From positions 1 to 8,477 of the forward strand of contig VBKQ01000253.1 of NCBI GenBank assembly GCA_005879505.1: 8,477 nucleotides of DNA. Direction: 5' to 3'. Every line of letters starts with the position of its first letter. Positions within the stretch are counted from its first letter, which is position 1. The notes under the pieces were generated by a model that was given only the letters and a program-made list of their open reading frames with translations, made no database searches and was not told the origin of the DNA. Positions 1 to 6,703 of the stretch are shown here, one piece after another. Both the position numbers and the translations under genes were made by a program. The stretch is from Deltaproteobacteria bacterium (lineage in GTDB: Bacteria > Myxococcota > Myxococcia > Myxococcales > 40CM-4-68-19).

Positions 1-46
1 CTGCGTTCTGCAAGAGGAGCTTGGGAAACGTGTCCAGGGAGCTCAT
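1..46 (-). CDS. AMP-forming acyl-CoA synthetase/ligase, N-terminal fragment (cut by left edge)
   Basis: Only the first 15 codons are inside the window, reading MSSLDTFPKLLLQNA. The ATG (46-44) overlaps the livG stop in an ATGA arrangement, which implies translational coupling and the same operon. The stretch 'DTFPKLLLQNA' resembles the N-terminus of AMP-binding long-chain acyl-CoA synthetases, which often start with T-x-P-K-L-L-x-x-N-A. Genes of this family commonly sit next to livG in delta- and beta-proteobacterial liv-type operons. The expected role is ATP-dependent CoA activation of a carboxylic acid, perhaps the substrate imported by the neighbouring ABC system. The call rests on 15 residues plus context, so another family remains possible. 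Confidence 0.5.
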   Translation of the reverse strand, partial: MSSLDTFPKLLLQNA

Positions 47-816
47 GCGGCTTGCCCGCCCAGGTACGCCGCCTGCACTTCGGAGTTGCTCTGGACCTCC
101 TCGGGCACCCCGTCGGCGATCTTCTGCCCGAAGTTCAGCACGACCACCCGGTGTGAGAGATCCATCACCACGCCCATGTCGTGCTCGATCATGATGACCG
201 TGGTCCCGCGCTCTTCGTTGATGTCCAGGATGTAGCGGGCCATGTCCTCTTTCTCTTCCGCGTTCATCCCCGCCATCGGCTCGTCGAGGAGCAGAAGGCG
301 CGGATCGAGGGCCAGCGCCCTGCCCAGCTCGACGCGCTTCTGCAGGCCGTAGGCGAGCGTGTGCACCACCTGCTTGCGCCAGGGCTGGATCTCGAGGAAG
401 TCGATGATCTCCTCGACCCGTTCGCGCTCCCGGATCTCCTCCTTCTGTCCGCGCCCCCAGTAGATGCCGCCCGCCAGCGTGCCCGTCTTCTGGTGCACGT
501 GGCGGCCGATGAGAAGGTTGTCGAGGACGGTCATTCCCCGGAACAGGGCGATGTTCTGGAACGTGCGCGCGATGCCGAGCCGCGTGCGATTCGCCGGACC
601 CATGTGCGTGATGTCGCGGCCGTCGAAGACGATGCGGCCCTGCTGGGGCCGGTAGACGCCGCTGATGCAGTTGAGAAGGCTCGTCTTCCCGGCGCCGTTC
701 GGTCCGATGATCGCGCTGAGAGCGCCCCGAGCGACGGAGAAGCTGACGTCGGAAACCGCGGTGACCCCGCCGAAGCGCAGGACGACGCGCGAGATGTCGA
801 GGAGGGGGGAGGACAT
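43..816 (-). CDS. livG: Branched-chain amino-acid type ABC transporter, ATP-binding protein LivG
   Basis: This is a 257-residue cytoplasmic ATPase, the usual LivG length. Visible motifs are Walker A GPNGAGKT (residues 38-45), Q-loop Gln87 in RTFQN, an ABC signature region LAYGLQKRVELGRAL (154-168), Walker B LLLLDEP (174-180) and switch His212 in EHD. The signature has YGLQ rather than the LSGGQ of most ABC proteins, as is normal for the LivG branch. The C-terminus (SEVQAAYLGG) is also LivG-like. It would pair with LivF and the LivH/LivM permeases to import branched-chain amino acids or, given the adjacent acyl-CoA ligase, possibly another carboxylate; those partners are not in the window. The ATG at 816 gives the family N-terminus, but its Shine-Dalgarno is weak (AAGG about 14 nt upstream). 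It lies 65 bp after exbD2 and is probably a separate transcript. Function as a liv-type ATPase is secure; the substrate is not. Confidence 0.93.
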   Translation of the reverse strand: MSSPLLDISRVVLRFGGVTAVSDVSFSVARGALSAIIGPNGAGKTSLLNCISGVYRPQQGRIVFDGRDITHMGPANRTRLGIARTFQNIALFRGMTVLDNLLIGRHVHQKTGTLAGGIYWGRGQKEEIRERERVEEIIDFLEIQPWRKQVVHTLAYGLQKRVELGRALALDPRLLLLDEPMAGMNAEEKEDMARYILDINEERGTTVIMIEHDMGVVMDLSHRVVVLNFGQKIADGVPEEVQSNSEVQAAYLGGQAA

Positions 817-881
817 CCGACGTAAGACTACCTTGTTGCTGTATAGAGCGAAACCTGCAGTCGGCCTGAATTGACTGCCGC
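817..881 (-). other. Intergenic gap exbD2-livG with small inverted repeat and -10-like box
   Basis: These 65 bp separate exbD2 from livG on the same strand. A perfect 6-bp inverted repeat (GCAGTC at 857-862, GACTGC at 873-878, 10-nt loop) lies just after the exbD2 stop. It has no proper T-run behind it, only TTT at 853-851, so it is at best a weak terminator. Further on, minus-strand TATACA (845-840) matches 4 of 6 bases of a -10 box. The best -35 match is TTCAGG (870-865), 3 of 6 at a 19-bp spacing. The gap length suggests that livG starts a new transcript, but neither signal is convincing alone. Confidence 0.25.
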
Positions 882-1424
882 TTACTTCGGAGCTTCGGGA
901 GTCGGAGGCGTCGCCCCAGGCTGCTGCTCCCCGCCCGGTGCACCAGGCGCCCCCGGCGCTGCCGGCTGCTGCGCCTCCTGCTTGATGCTCTCCGTCATCA
1001 TCCCGATCGTCCAGCCGCTCGAGGAGTCGCGGATCGTATCGAGCGCCTTCACCGCCCGCAAATACTTGGCCTTGTCGTCCGCGTCGAAGAAGATGACCGG
1101 CGGTCCCTGGGTGACTTCCTTGCTCTTCGCCAGCCGGTAGTAGGCCTTGAGCCGCTCCTGGGCATTGGCTTCCGTGAGCGTTTCGCTGTTCAGGTGCCAG
1201 ATCCCCGCCTCGTCGACCTTGAACACGATCTGAGTCAGATCCGGCGGCGGGGGCTCGTTCAGCATCTCCGGCGGCGTTTCCTCGGGGACGCGCACGCCGA
1301 TCTCCTTCTCCATCAAAGGCGTGAGCACCATGAAGATGATGAGCAGCACCAGCACCACGTCGACGAGCGGCGTGATGTTGATGTCCGAGCGCGGCCCCTT
1401 GGTGGCGCCGACTGCCATCGCCAT
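882..1424 (-). CDS. exbD: ExbD/TolR-type biopolymer transport protein with Pro-rich C-terminal tail (ExbD2)
   Basis: This 180-residue protein has a short cytoplasmic N-terminus, one membrane segment (about 20-38) and a periplasmic domain. The core SDINITPLVDVVLVLL carries Asp22, equivalent to the essential Asp25 of E. coli ExbD that conducts protons in the ExbB channel. The periplasmic part (about 60-148) is ExbD-like. Residues 153-180 form a Pro/Gly/Ala/Gln tail (AAPGAPGAPGG...TPPTPEAPK) that is not typical of ExbD. The start at 1424 is favoured by an AGGGAG ribosome site (1440-1435) 10 nt upstream; the in-frame ATG at 1418 would be too far from it. The gene begins 2 bp after the exbD1 stop, so the two are surely co-transcribed. 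Its first membrane-spanning coding stretch is identical in DNA to that of exbD1. A TolR-like or gliding-motor (AglQ/AglS-like) role is an alternative. Confidence 0.9.
   Translation of the reverse strand: MAMAVGATKGPRSDINITPLVDVVLVLLIIFMVLTPLMEKEIGVRVPEETPPEMLNEPPPPDLTQIVFKVDEAGIWHLNSETLTEANAQERLKAYYRLAKSKEVTQGPPVIFFDADDKAKYLRAVKALDTIRDSSSGWTIGMMTESIKQEAQQPAAPGAPGAPGGEQQPGATPPTPEAPK
1326..1391. repeat. 66-bp perfect direct repeat, copy in exbD2 (partner 1745-1810)
   Basis: Bases 1326-1391 are identical to 1745-1810, offset 419, with no mismatch. The first flanking base on either side differs. The repeat covers exactly 22 in-frame codons for the ExbD membrane helix and its preceding motif (from RSDINITP to IIFMV). 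Synonymous choices for all Leu and Val codons are the same in both copies, although the rest of the two genes is strongly diverged. Confidence 0.95.
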
Positions 1425-1426
1425 GG

Positions 1427-1840
<414 letters not shown>

Positions 1841-1843
1841 CGC

Positions 1844-2599
1844 TTACGCCTTCGCTGCCGTGGTGGTTGCGGTGGCGGTCTTGCCTGCGCCCGGGTTCGT
1901 CAGGGGCTCGTCGAATCGCCCTTCCTTGAGGAAGAAGTCGACCAGCTCGTTGCTGGCGTCGGCGATGTCGACGCTCATTTCTTCGACGCGGTTGGTGAGG
2001 TAGTTGTACATCATCAGCGCCGGGATCGCGACGAGCAGGCCGAAGGCGGTGGTGATCAACGCCTCGGAGATACCGGCCGACACGGAGGCCAGACCGCCCG
2101 AGCCGGAAGTCGCCATCAGCTGGAAGGCGGTGATGATGCCGAGCACCGTGCCGAGCAGTCCGACAAAGGGCGACGACGATGCGACGGTGGCGAGTCCGGA
2201 CAAGCCCCGGCGCAGGTCGGCGGTCACGCGGAGCGTGGCACGGTCGATGGACCGGTTGATGGCTTCGACCAGATCGAAGTTGCCGACGTCGTGCGGTCCC
2301 TGGTTCCGCAGGGCATCGCGGCCGCGGTTGTATTCGGAGATGCCCGCGCCGAGAACTCGTGGGATGTGGCCGTACTTCATCGTGGTCGCCATCTGCGCGG
2401 CCTCGACCATCTGGTGACCGGGGAGGAGGTCGCGCAATTTCTCCGCGTATTTGCGGCTCTGGTCCTTGGCGCGGGAGAAGCTGAAGAGGCGCTCGGCCAT
2501 CACGCTCAGTGAGTAGACGGACATGATCGCCAGCGTGATGACGACCAGGCGGGCTGGAAGGCCCATCGATTTCCACATTCCAACGAGACTGAAATCCAT
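1844..2599 (-). CDS. exbB: MotA/TolQ/ExbB family proton channel protein
   Basis: This 251-residue inner-membrane protein has three predicted helices: about 17-37, 139-165 and 176-200. A long cytoplasmic loop lies between the first two, as in ExbB/TolQ. Helix 2 has FVGLLGTVLGI with Thr151, matching Thr148 of E. coli ExbB. Helix 3 has GISEALITTAFGLLVAIPA with Glu179 and Thr184, matching Glu176 and Thr181. It forms the pentameric stator channel that, with ExbD, converts proton flow into work. The start at 2599 has GGAGGA 11 nt upstream and gives MDFSLVGMWKSMG, a normal family N-terminus; the frame stays open further upstream, but that would run through the promoter. It is first in exbB-exbD1-exbD2. 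ExbB, TolQ and AglR (myxobacterial gliding) are hard to separate by sequence. ExbB is preferred because of the divergent receptor gene. Confidence 0.93.
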   Translation of the reverse strand: MDFSLVGMWKSMGLPARLVVITLAIMSVYSLSVMAERLFSFSRAKDQSRKYAEKLRDLLPGHQMVEAAQMATTMKYGHIPRVLGAGISEYNRGRDALRNQGPHDVGNFDLVEAINRSIDRATLRVTADLRRGLSGLATVASSSPFVGLLGTVLGIITAFQLMATSGSGGLASVSAGISEALITTAFGLLVAIPALMMYNYLTNRVEEMSVDIADASNELVDFFLKEGRFDEPLTNPGAGKTATATTTAAKA

Positions 2600-2610
2600 G
2601 GCGTGTGAAG

Positions 2611-2616
2611 TCCTCC
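2611..2616 (-). promoter_or_regulatory. Strong Shine-Dalgarno of exbB
   Basis: Minus-strand GGAGGA lies 11 nt before the exbB ATG at 2599 and fixes that start. The sequence just upstream, GGAA-GCGA-TTCC (2628-2617), can form a short stem with a GNRA-type tetraloop that directly abuts this site. Confidence 0.65.
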
Positions 2617-2638
2617 GGAATCGCTTCCCGAAATCTTG

Positions 2639-2665
2639 CTTTTCCTTCTGGGGCGGGCGGAAAAG
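2639..2665 (-). other. Hairpin in exbB 5' leader
   Basis: A perfect 7-bp inverted repeat (CTTTTCC at 2639-2645, GGAAAAG at 2659-2665) encloses a 13-nt G/C-rich loop. It falls at the predicted 5' end of the exbB transcript and could stabilise the mRNA or take part in leader regulation. It is not followed by a T-run in the direction of exbB transcription. Confidence 0.4.
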
Positions 2666-2672
2666 GCGGCAG

Positions 2673-2701
2673 AACCTACACAGGCGGACACCTGCTGTCA
2701 A
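2673..2701 (-). promoter_or_regulatory. Sigma-70-type promoter of exbB-exbD1-exbD2
   Basis: On the minus strand a perfect -35 box TTGACA (2701-2696) is followed after 17 bp by TAGGTT (2678-2673). The latter keeps the three most conserved -10 positions (T, A and final T). The predicted start is near 2667, leaving a leader of about 67 nt before exbB. The spacer holds the inverted repeat CAGG-N6-CCTG (2681-2694), a possible operator. Confidence 0.55.
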
Positions 2702-2823
2702 CGCGACCTGCCTTGCCGTGCCTTCTCCTGTTTTGCACGCGGCGTCCCGAGCGATGCCGCGCCCGCAGCCATGCCGTCCGCTTGACTGCCTGGAGTACAT
2801 CGGATGATGTGCCCGGCTTCCGC

Positions 2824-4674
2824 ATGATCCGCCCATGTATCGCCGTGTGGCTGCTGCTGGCGGCCTCCGCGGCGGCCCAGACCACCGGTGGCATCTCCGG
2901 CCGCATCGTCGATACGCAGAGCGGCAAGCCGGTCGCGGGGGCGGCGATCGTCGCGGCCTCACCCTCCATGCCAGGCGAGGAGAGCTCGCGGAGCGATTTA
3001 GAGGGAGAGTTCGAGATCGGACTGCTGCCGCCGGGCATCTACACGCTGAACGTCCAGGCAGAAGCGCACCAGTCCTTCACCCAGGACGGGCTCGCCGTGC
3101 ACGCGGGCAGGACGATCCGCGTCTACCTGTCCATCGACCCCGAAACGGCCATCGGGGCGCCCTTTCGCTTTGCGCAGGAGCCGCCCGTCCTTCCCGCCAC
3201 CAGCGCGCAGACCGGTGCGGTGATTTCACGGGAGCAACTAGAGCTCGTTCCGTACGGGCGCGACCAGCGCAGCTTCGAGGCGGCCGCGGCGTCCGCCCCG
3301 GGCGTCTTGCCGCGGCCGCCCGGGCTCGAGATTCTCGGATCTCCCGCGAGCGGAACGCGCTACCGCATCGACGGCCTCGATGTGACCGATCCGGCGTCGA
3401 ATCGCCAAGGCCGCCGGCTCGTGCAGCAATTCATCCAGGAGGTGAACGTCGAGAGCGCTGCGCTCGGGGCCTCCTACGGGCGCGTCGCCGGCGGCGTCGT
3501 CCAGGCGATCACCCGCTCCGGCGGCAACGAGGTGCACGGCTCGGCCTTTCTCGACTGGATGCCGATCGAGCTCCCCCGCCGGACGCTGCGCTACAACCTC
3601 GCGGGAGGCGCCGAGCTCGGTGGCCCGCTCGCGCGCAATTCCCTCTGGTTCTATGGCGGATTTGCGCCGGTGCTGATGGCGACCCGTTCCGGAGTGCTGA
3701 CCGAGTACCAGTACATCGGCAAGCTCACCTGGCGGCCGGCGCAAGGCCAGCTGCTCTCGCTGGCGGCGATCACCGACGATTTCTCCCTGCACTATCTAGG
3801 CGATGTTCTCGATCGGACCGCGCAGGTGGAAGCGGTGACTGGTTGGCACCGCCAGGGGTCGGACGCCGATTCGGTGCAGGCGCGGGTGCAGGTGGCGCAT
3901 CTTGCCGAGCTCTTCGGGCGGCATCGATTCGCCTGGGGCGCGGAAGGCGTGCGCGATTCGGCGGCGAATTCGAGCCGCTGGTACGGCGGTGCGTTCGCCG
4001 AGGATACCTGGAGCCCGGTACAGAACCTGTTCCTCGACGGCGGCGTGCGTCTGGAACGCGACGACCTCATCGGGAAGACCGACTTCCTGCCACGGGTCGG
4101 GGTCGCCTGGGACTTCAGCGGCCGGGGCGTCTCGCGCGCCTACGCGTTCCTGGGGCGATTCTTCGAATCGCCGGAGCTAGCGTCGCAGCGCAGGACGCGA
4201 GAGCACCAGCTCGCGGCAGGGGTCCAATCCCAGATCTTTCGCGACGTCGTTGCCGGGCTCGATTATGTCCACAAGGATTTCCGAGACGCGCCCGACGGGC
4301 GCACGTCCTATGACGGAGCGACGCTTTCGCTCGCGAAGCCGTTCTCCGCTAGCTCGTTGCTGCAGGCCAGCTATACGCTTTCGTCGCTGGAGGGGCCCCG
4401 TACGCTCGCGGCGGATGCGCCGAACGTGATCAAGCTTGACGCCGCGTACGCGTACGAATGGGACGCGAGGACCACGGCCACGCTCGGGACCAGCTTCCGC
4501 GTGATCCAAGGCTCGCCCTGGCAGGCGACGATGGACGTGCGCGCCGGCGTGGTGCGGGCGCTGACCAACCCGTACGTGCTCACGGTGACCGCGGACGTGC
4601 TGAACCTGTTCGATCGCGAGCGCGGCGGAACGCCGCCTCTGGCGGGCAGGTTCAGCGCCAGGCTCTCCTTTTGA
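2824..4674 (+). CDS. TonB-dependent receptor-like outer-membrane protein with carboxypeptidase-regulatory-like domain
   Basis: This 616-residue protein should be an outer-membrane beta-barrel. The N-terminus MIRPCIAVWLLLAASAAAQ is a Sec signal peptide with probable cleavage after AAA. Residues about 22-103 are a carboxypeptidase-regulatory-like Ig fold (GGISGRIVD...GKPVAGA...GEFEIGLLPPGIYTL). A plug domain follows (about 128-235: ISREQLELVPYGRDQRSFE, YRIDGLDVTDP, FIQEVNVES, YGRVAGGVVQAITRSGGNEVHGS). The rest alternates like barrel strands and ends in the outer-membrane-type terminal aromatic residue (ARLSF). Known relatives take up siderophores, glycans or peptides using TonB and ExbBD energy; the substrate here cannot be told. 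At 616 residues it is short, since relatives with this domain order often exceed 900. No clear TonB box was recognised. The ATG at 2824 is chosen for the signal peptide. The frame is open back to 2605, but that would bury the signal and cross the exbB promoter. The ribosome site is weak. Confidence 0.85.
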   Translation: MIRPCIAVWLLLAASAAAQTTGGISGRIVDTQSGKPVAGAAIVAASPSMPGEESSRSDLEGEFEIGLLPPGIYTLNVQAEAHQSFTQDGLAVHAGRTIRVYLSIDPETAIGAPFRFAQEPPVLPATSAQTGAVISREQLELVPYGRDQRSFEAAAASAPGVLPRPPGLEILGSPASGTRYRIDGLDVTDPASNRQGRRLVQQFIQEVNVESAALGASYGRVAGGVVQAITRSGGNEVHGSAFLDWMPIELPRRTLRYNLAGGAELGGPLARNSLWFYGGFAPVLMATRSGVLTEYQYIGKLTWRPAQGQLLSLAAITDDFSLHYLGDVLDRTAQVEAVTGWHRQGSDADSVQARVQVAHLAELFGRHRFAWGAEGVRDSAANSSRWYGGAFAEDTWSPVQNLFLDGGVRLERDDLIGKTDFLPRVGVAWDFSGRGVSRAYAFLGRFFESPELASQRRTREHQLAAGVQSQIFRDVVAGLDYVHKDFRDAPDGRTSYDGATLSLAKPFSASSLLQASYTLSSLEGPRTLAADAPNVIKLDAAYAYEWDARTTATLGTSFRVIQGSPWQATMDVRAGVVRALTNPYVLTVTADVLNLFDRERGGTPPLAGRFSARLSF

Positions 4675-4693
4675 CGGGGCTCGTCGAGCGCGA
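4675..4693. other. Convergent gap between receptor gene and rluA
   Basis: Only 19 bp separate the two stops. A short palindrome (GCTCGTCGAGC, 4679-4689) could fold into a 4-bp stem with a 3-nt loop. It has no T-run on either strand, so it is not a convincing bidirectional terminator. Confidence 0.3.
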
Positions 4694-5617
4694 TTACAGC
4701 GTCGTCCACACCCGCTCGAGATCCTCCGGCAGCGCGCTCTCGTAGCGGGCCCGCGATCCGTCCGGATGGCGGAAGGCGAGCCGCGCCGCGTGCAGGAAAT
4801 GCCGGGGCAGCCCGGGCAGGTCCGGTCCCCCATAGAGCGCGTCGCCGGCGAGCGGATGGCCGATGAACGCCAGATGGGCGCGGATCTGGTGCATCACTCC
4901 GGTGGGGATTTCCACCTCGAGCAATGTGAACCCGCTCTTGCGCTCGATCGGCAAGAACCGGGTGACGGCAGCGCGCGCGCCATGCTCCGCGGCATATGTG
5001 GCATCGCTCGCCGCCTGCATCCGGCGGGGGTCGCGCGGGTCGTGCAGGAGCGGCAGCGCGATCTCTCCGCCGGCGTGAATCTCTCCCGCGGCCAGCGCCA
5101 GGTAGCCTTTGTCCACCGCGCGCGCGGTGAACTGCGCGCGCAGCATGGAGTGCGCGGCTTCGGTGCGCGCGGCGAGCAGCAAGCCCGAGGTCTCCGAGTC
5201 GAGCCGGTGCACGAGCCCTCCTTCGCGTGGCGAAGGCCCGACTTGCGCCAGCTCCGGGAACCGGCCCACCAGGGCGTTCGCCGCGGTGCCCCGCTCGCCG
5301 GGCTTGAGCGGATGCGAAGGCATCCCGGCCGGCTTGTCGGCAAGGACGAGGTGCGCATCTGCGTGCACGATGCGGATCGGCAGCTCGGGCTGCGGAGCTG
5401 GCTGATCCGGCGGGGGCCTCTCGACGGAGATACGCGCGCCGGCTTGCACCGGGCTCCCCTTCGGCGCCCGCTTGCCGTCGACACGCACGCGCCCCTCCGC
5501 GATCCATTCCCTCGCTCGCGCTCTCGAGACGCCGAACAGCCCGGCCACCACTTTGTCCAGCCGCTCCGCCGGCGCGCCGCCGGGAACCAACCGCTCGTCC
5601 AGCTCGACGGCGCTCAT
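4694..5617 (-). CDS. RluA-family RNA pseudouridine synthase (RluA/C/D type)
   Basis: This 307-residue protein isomerises uridine to pseudouridine in RNA, most likely in 23S rRNA. An S4-like RNA-binding domain is seen at about 17-62 (RLDKVVAGLFGVSRARAREWIAEGRVRVDG). The catalytic domain (about 82-300) has the motif GGLVHRLDSETSGLLLAART, with catalytic Asp140 in HRLD. Downstream are TGVMHQIRAHLAFIGHPLAGDALYGG (239-264), typical of the family, and a C-terminal RHFLHAARLAFRHP. Length and S4 domain fit RluC/RluD-type enzymes, but the exact target uridine cannot be assigned. The ATG at 5617 is 17 bp after the phosphofructokinase stop and is preceded only by a weak ribosome site (AGGTG, 14 nt away), so coupling is likely. 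It is the last gene of the three-gene minus-strand unit and converges on the receptor gene. Confidence 0.93.
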   Translation of the reverse strand: MSAVELDERLVPGGAPAERLDKVVAGLFGVSRARAREWIAEGRVRVDGKRAPKGSPVQAGARISVERPPPDQPAPQPELPIRIVHADAHLVLADKPAGMPSHPLKPGERGTAANALVGRFPELAQVGPSPREGGLVHRLDSETSGLLLAARTEAAHSMLRAQFTARAVDKGYLALAAGEIHAGGEIALPLLHDPRDPRRMQAASDATYAAEHGARAAVTRFLPIERKSGFTLLEVEIPTGVMHQIRAHLAFIGHPLAGDALYGGPDLPGLPRHFLHAARLAFRHPDGSRARYESALPEDLERVWTTL

Positions 5618-5634
5618 CCCGCTGCCGTGCGCAC

Positions 5635-6663
5635 CTATCCGAAGAACACTTCGGCCACTGCGAAGAAGGCGTCGTCGACGGTCTTCGGCTTCGCGGTCGC
5701 CTCGGCGAGCGGCACGCTCGCGATCTGGGTCCCGCGCAGCGCGGCCATCTTTCCCCATTCCTGCTTCGCCACCATGTCGGCGGCGTGGACGCCGAAGCGC
5801 GTGCCGAGCACGCGGTCGAACGCCGTGGGCGTGCCTCCGCGCTGGATGTGGCCAAGGACGGTGGAGCGGGTTTCGTAGCCGGTCCTCTTCTCGATCAACT
5901 CGGCGATCTGCTGCCCGATGCCGCCCAGGCGGACGTGCCCGAACTCGTCGAGCTTCTCGCTCAGCTTGCTTTCTCCGCCGCCCAGCTTTGCGCCTTCGGC
6001 CACGACGACGATGGAGAAATTCACGCCGCGTGAACGGTGCCGGCGCATGATGTGCTCACAGACGCGGTCGATGTCGATGGGCTTCTCCGGAATGAGGATC
6101 ACGTCGGCGCCGCCGGCGATGCCCGAGTGCGTGGCGATCCAGCCGGCGTGCCGGCCCATCACCTCGCAGACGATCACGCGGTTGTGCGACTCGGCGGTGG
6201 AGTGCAGCCGATCGATGGCCTCGGTGGCGATCTGCACGGCCGTGTTGAAGCCGAAGGTGAGGTCCGTGCCGGAGAGGTCGTTGTCGATGGTCTTGGGAAC
6301 ACCGACGACGTTCACTCCCATCTGGTGGAGCTTGGTGGCGACGCCGAGGGTGTCCTCGCCGCCGATGGCGACCACGGCCCCGACGTTCAGCGCCGAGAGG
6401 TTCCGGACGACCATCTCCGCGCCGCCCGGCTTCTTGAACGGGTTCGTCCGGCTGGTGCCGAGGATCGTGCCGCCCAGGGGAAGAATGCCGCTCGTCGCTT
6501 CCCGGGTGAGCCGGAAATGGATCGGCGGGTCCATCAGGCCGCGCCAGCCCTCCCGGACGCCCATCACCTCGAGGCCATGCTGCTCTCCGCGCCGGACCAC
6601 CGCGCGGATCACCGCGTTGAGGCCCGGGCAATCTCCTCCACCCGTCAGGACCGCGATCTTCAT
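5635..6663 (-). CDS. pfp: 6-phosphofructokinase, probably pyrophosphate-dependent
   Basis: This 342-residue PFK-A superfamily enzyme interconverts fructose 6-phosphate and fructose 1,6-bisphosphate in the cytoplasm. The N-terminal loop is LTGGGDCPGLNAVIR (6-20). The phosphoryl-donor site reads IGGEDT (100-105) with Asp104, where ATP enzymes usually have Gly (GGDGS or GGEGT). The catalytic loop is GVPKTIDNDL (121-130) with Lys124 and base Asp127. Further motifs are MGRHAGW (169-175), IPE (191-193) and GHIQRGG (271-277). Asp104 with Lys124 is the known signature of PPi-dependent PFKs, such as the Amycolatopsis enzyme, so a reversible PPi-using enzyme (EC 2.7.1.90) is inferred. The frame is open 12 codons upstream, but the ATG at 6663 gives the canonical MKIAVLTGGGD and has GAGG 9 nt upstream. 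It lies 40 bp after the metallopeptidase-like gene. Family membership is certain; donor choice is from signature residues only. Confidence 0.95.
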   Translation of the reverse strand: MKIAVLTGGGDCPGLNAVIRAVVRRGEQHGLEVMGVREGWRGLMDPPIHFRLTREATSGILPLGGTILGTSRTNPFKKPGGAEMVVRNLSALNVGAVVAIGGEDTLGVATKLHQMGVNVVGVPKTIDNDLSGTDLTFGFNTAVQIATEAIDRLHSTAESHNRVIVCEVMGRHAGWIATHSGIAGGADVILIPEKPIDIDRVCEHIMRRHRSRGVNFSIVVVAEGAKLGGGESKLSEKLDEFGHVRLGGIGQQIAELIEKRTGYETRSTVLGHIQRGGTPTAFDRVLGTRFGVHAADMVAKQEWGKMAALRGTQIASVPLAEATAKPKTVDDAFFAVAEVFFG

Positions 6664-6703
6664 GGCCGCGAACCTCGCAGGAGGACGCCGCGATTTCAAG
6701 CAC

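Noticed and set aside
857..878. Inverted repeat after exbD2 as a Rho-independent terminator
   Set aside because: The stem is only 6 bp and no T-run follows, so it is recorded only as a weak feature of the gap.
2782..2787. TTGACT as a -35 box for the receptor gene
   Set aside because: No hexamer at 16-19 bp downstream resembles a -10 box (best TGATGT, 2 of 6), and the leader would be only a few bases.
2605..2823. Upstream extension of the receptor gene to ATG 2605
   Set aside because: It would put the signal peptide 73 residues inside the protein and run through the exbB promoter and leader.
2835..4313. 492-codon plus-strand open frame
   Set aside because: It is a +1-shifted shadow of the receptor gene, with an Arg/Ala-rich low-complexity product and no domain; such frames are common in GC-rich DNA.
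4371..5855. 494-codon minus-strand open frame
   Set aside because: It overlaps the receptor gene, rluA and pfp in the wrong frames, and the product is Arg/Ala/Pro-rich without motifs.
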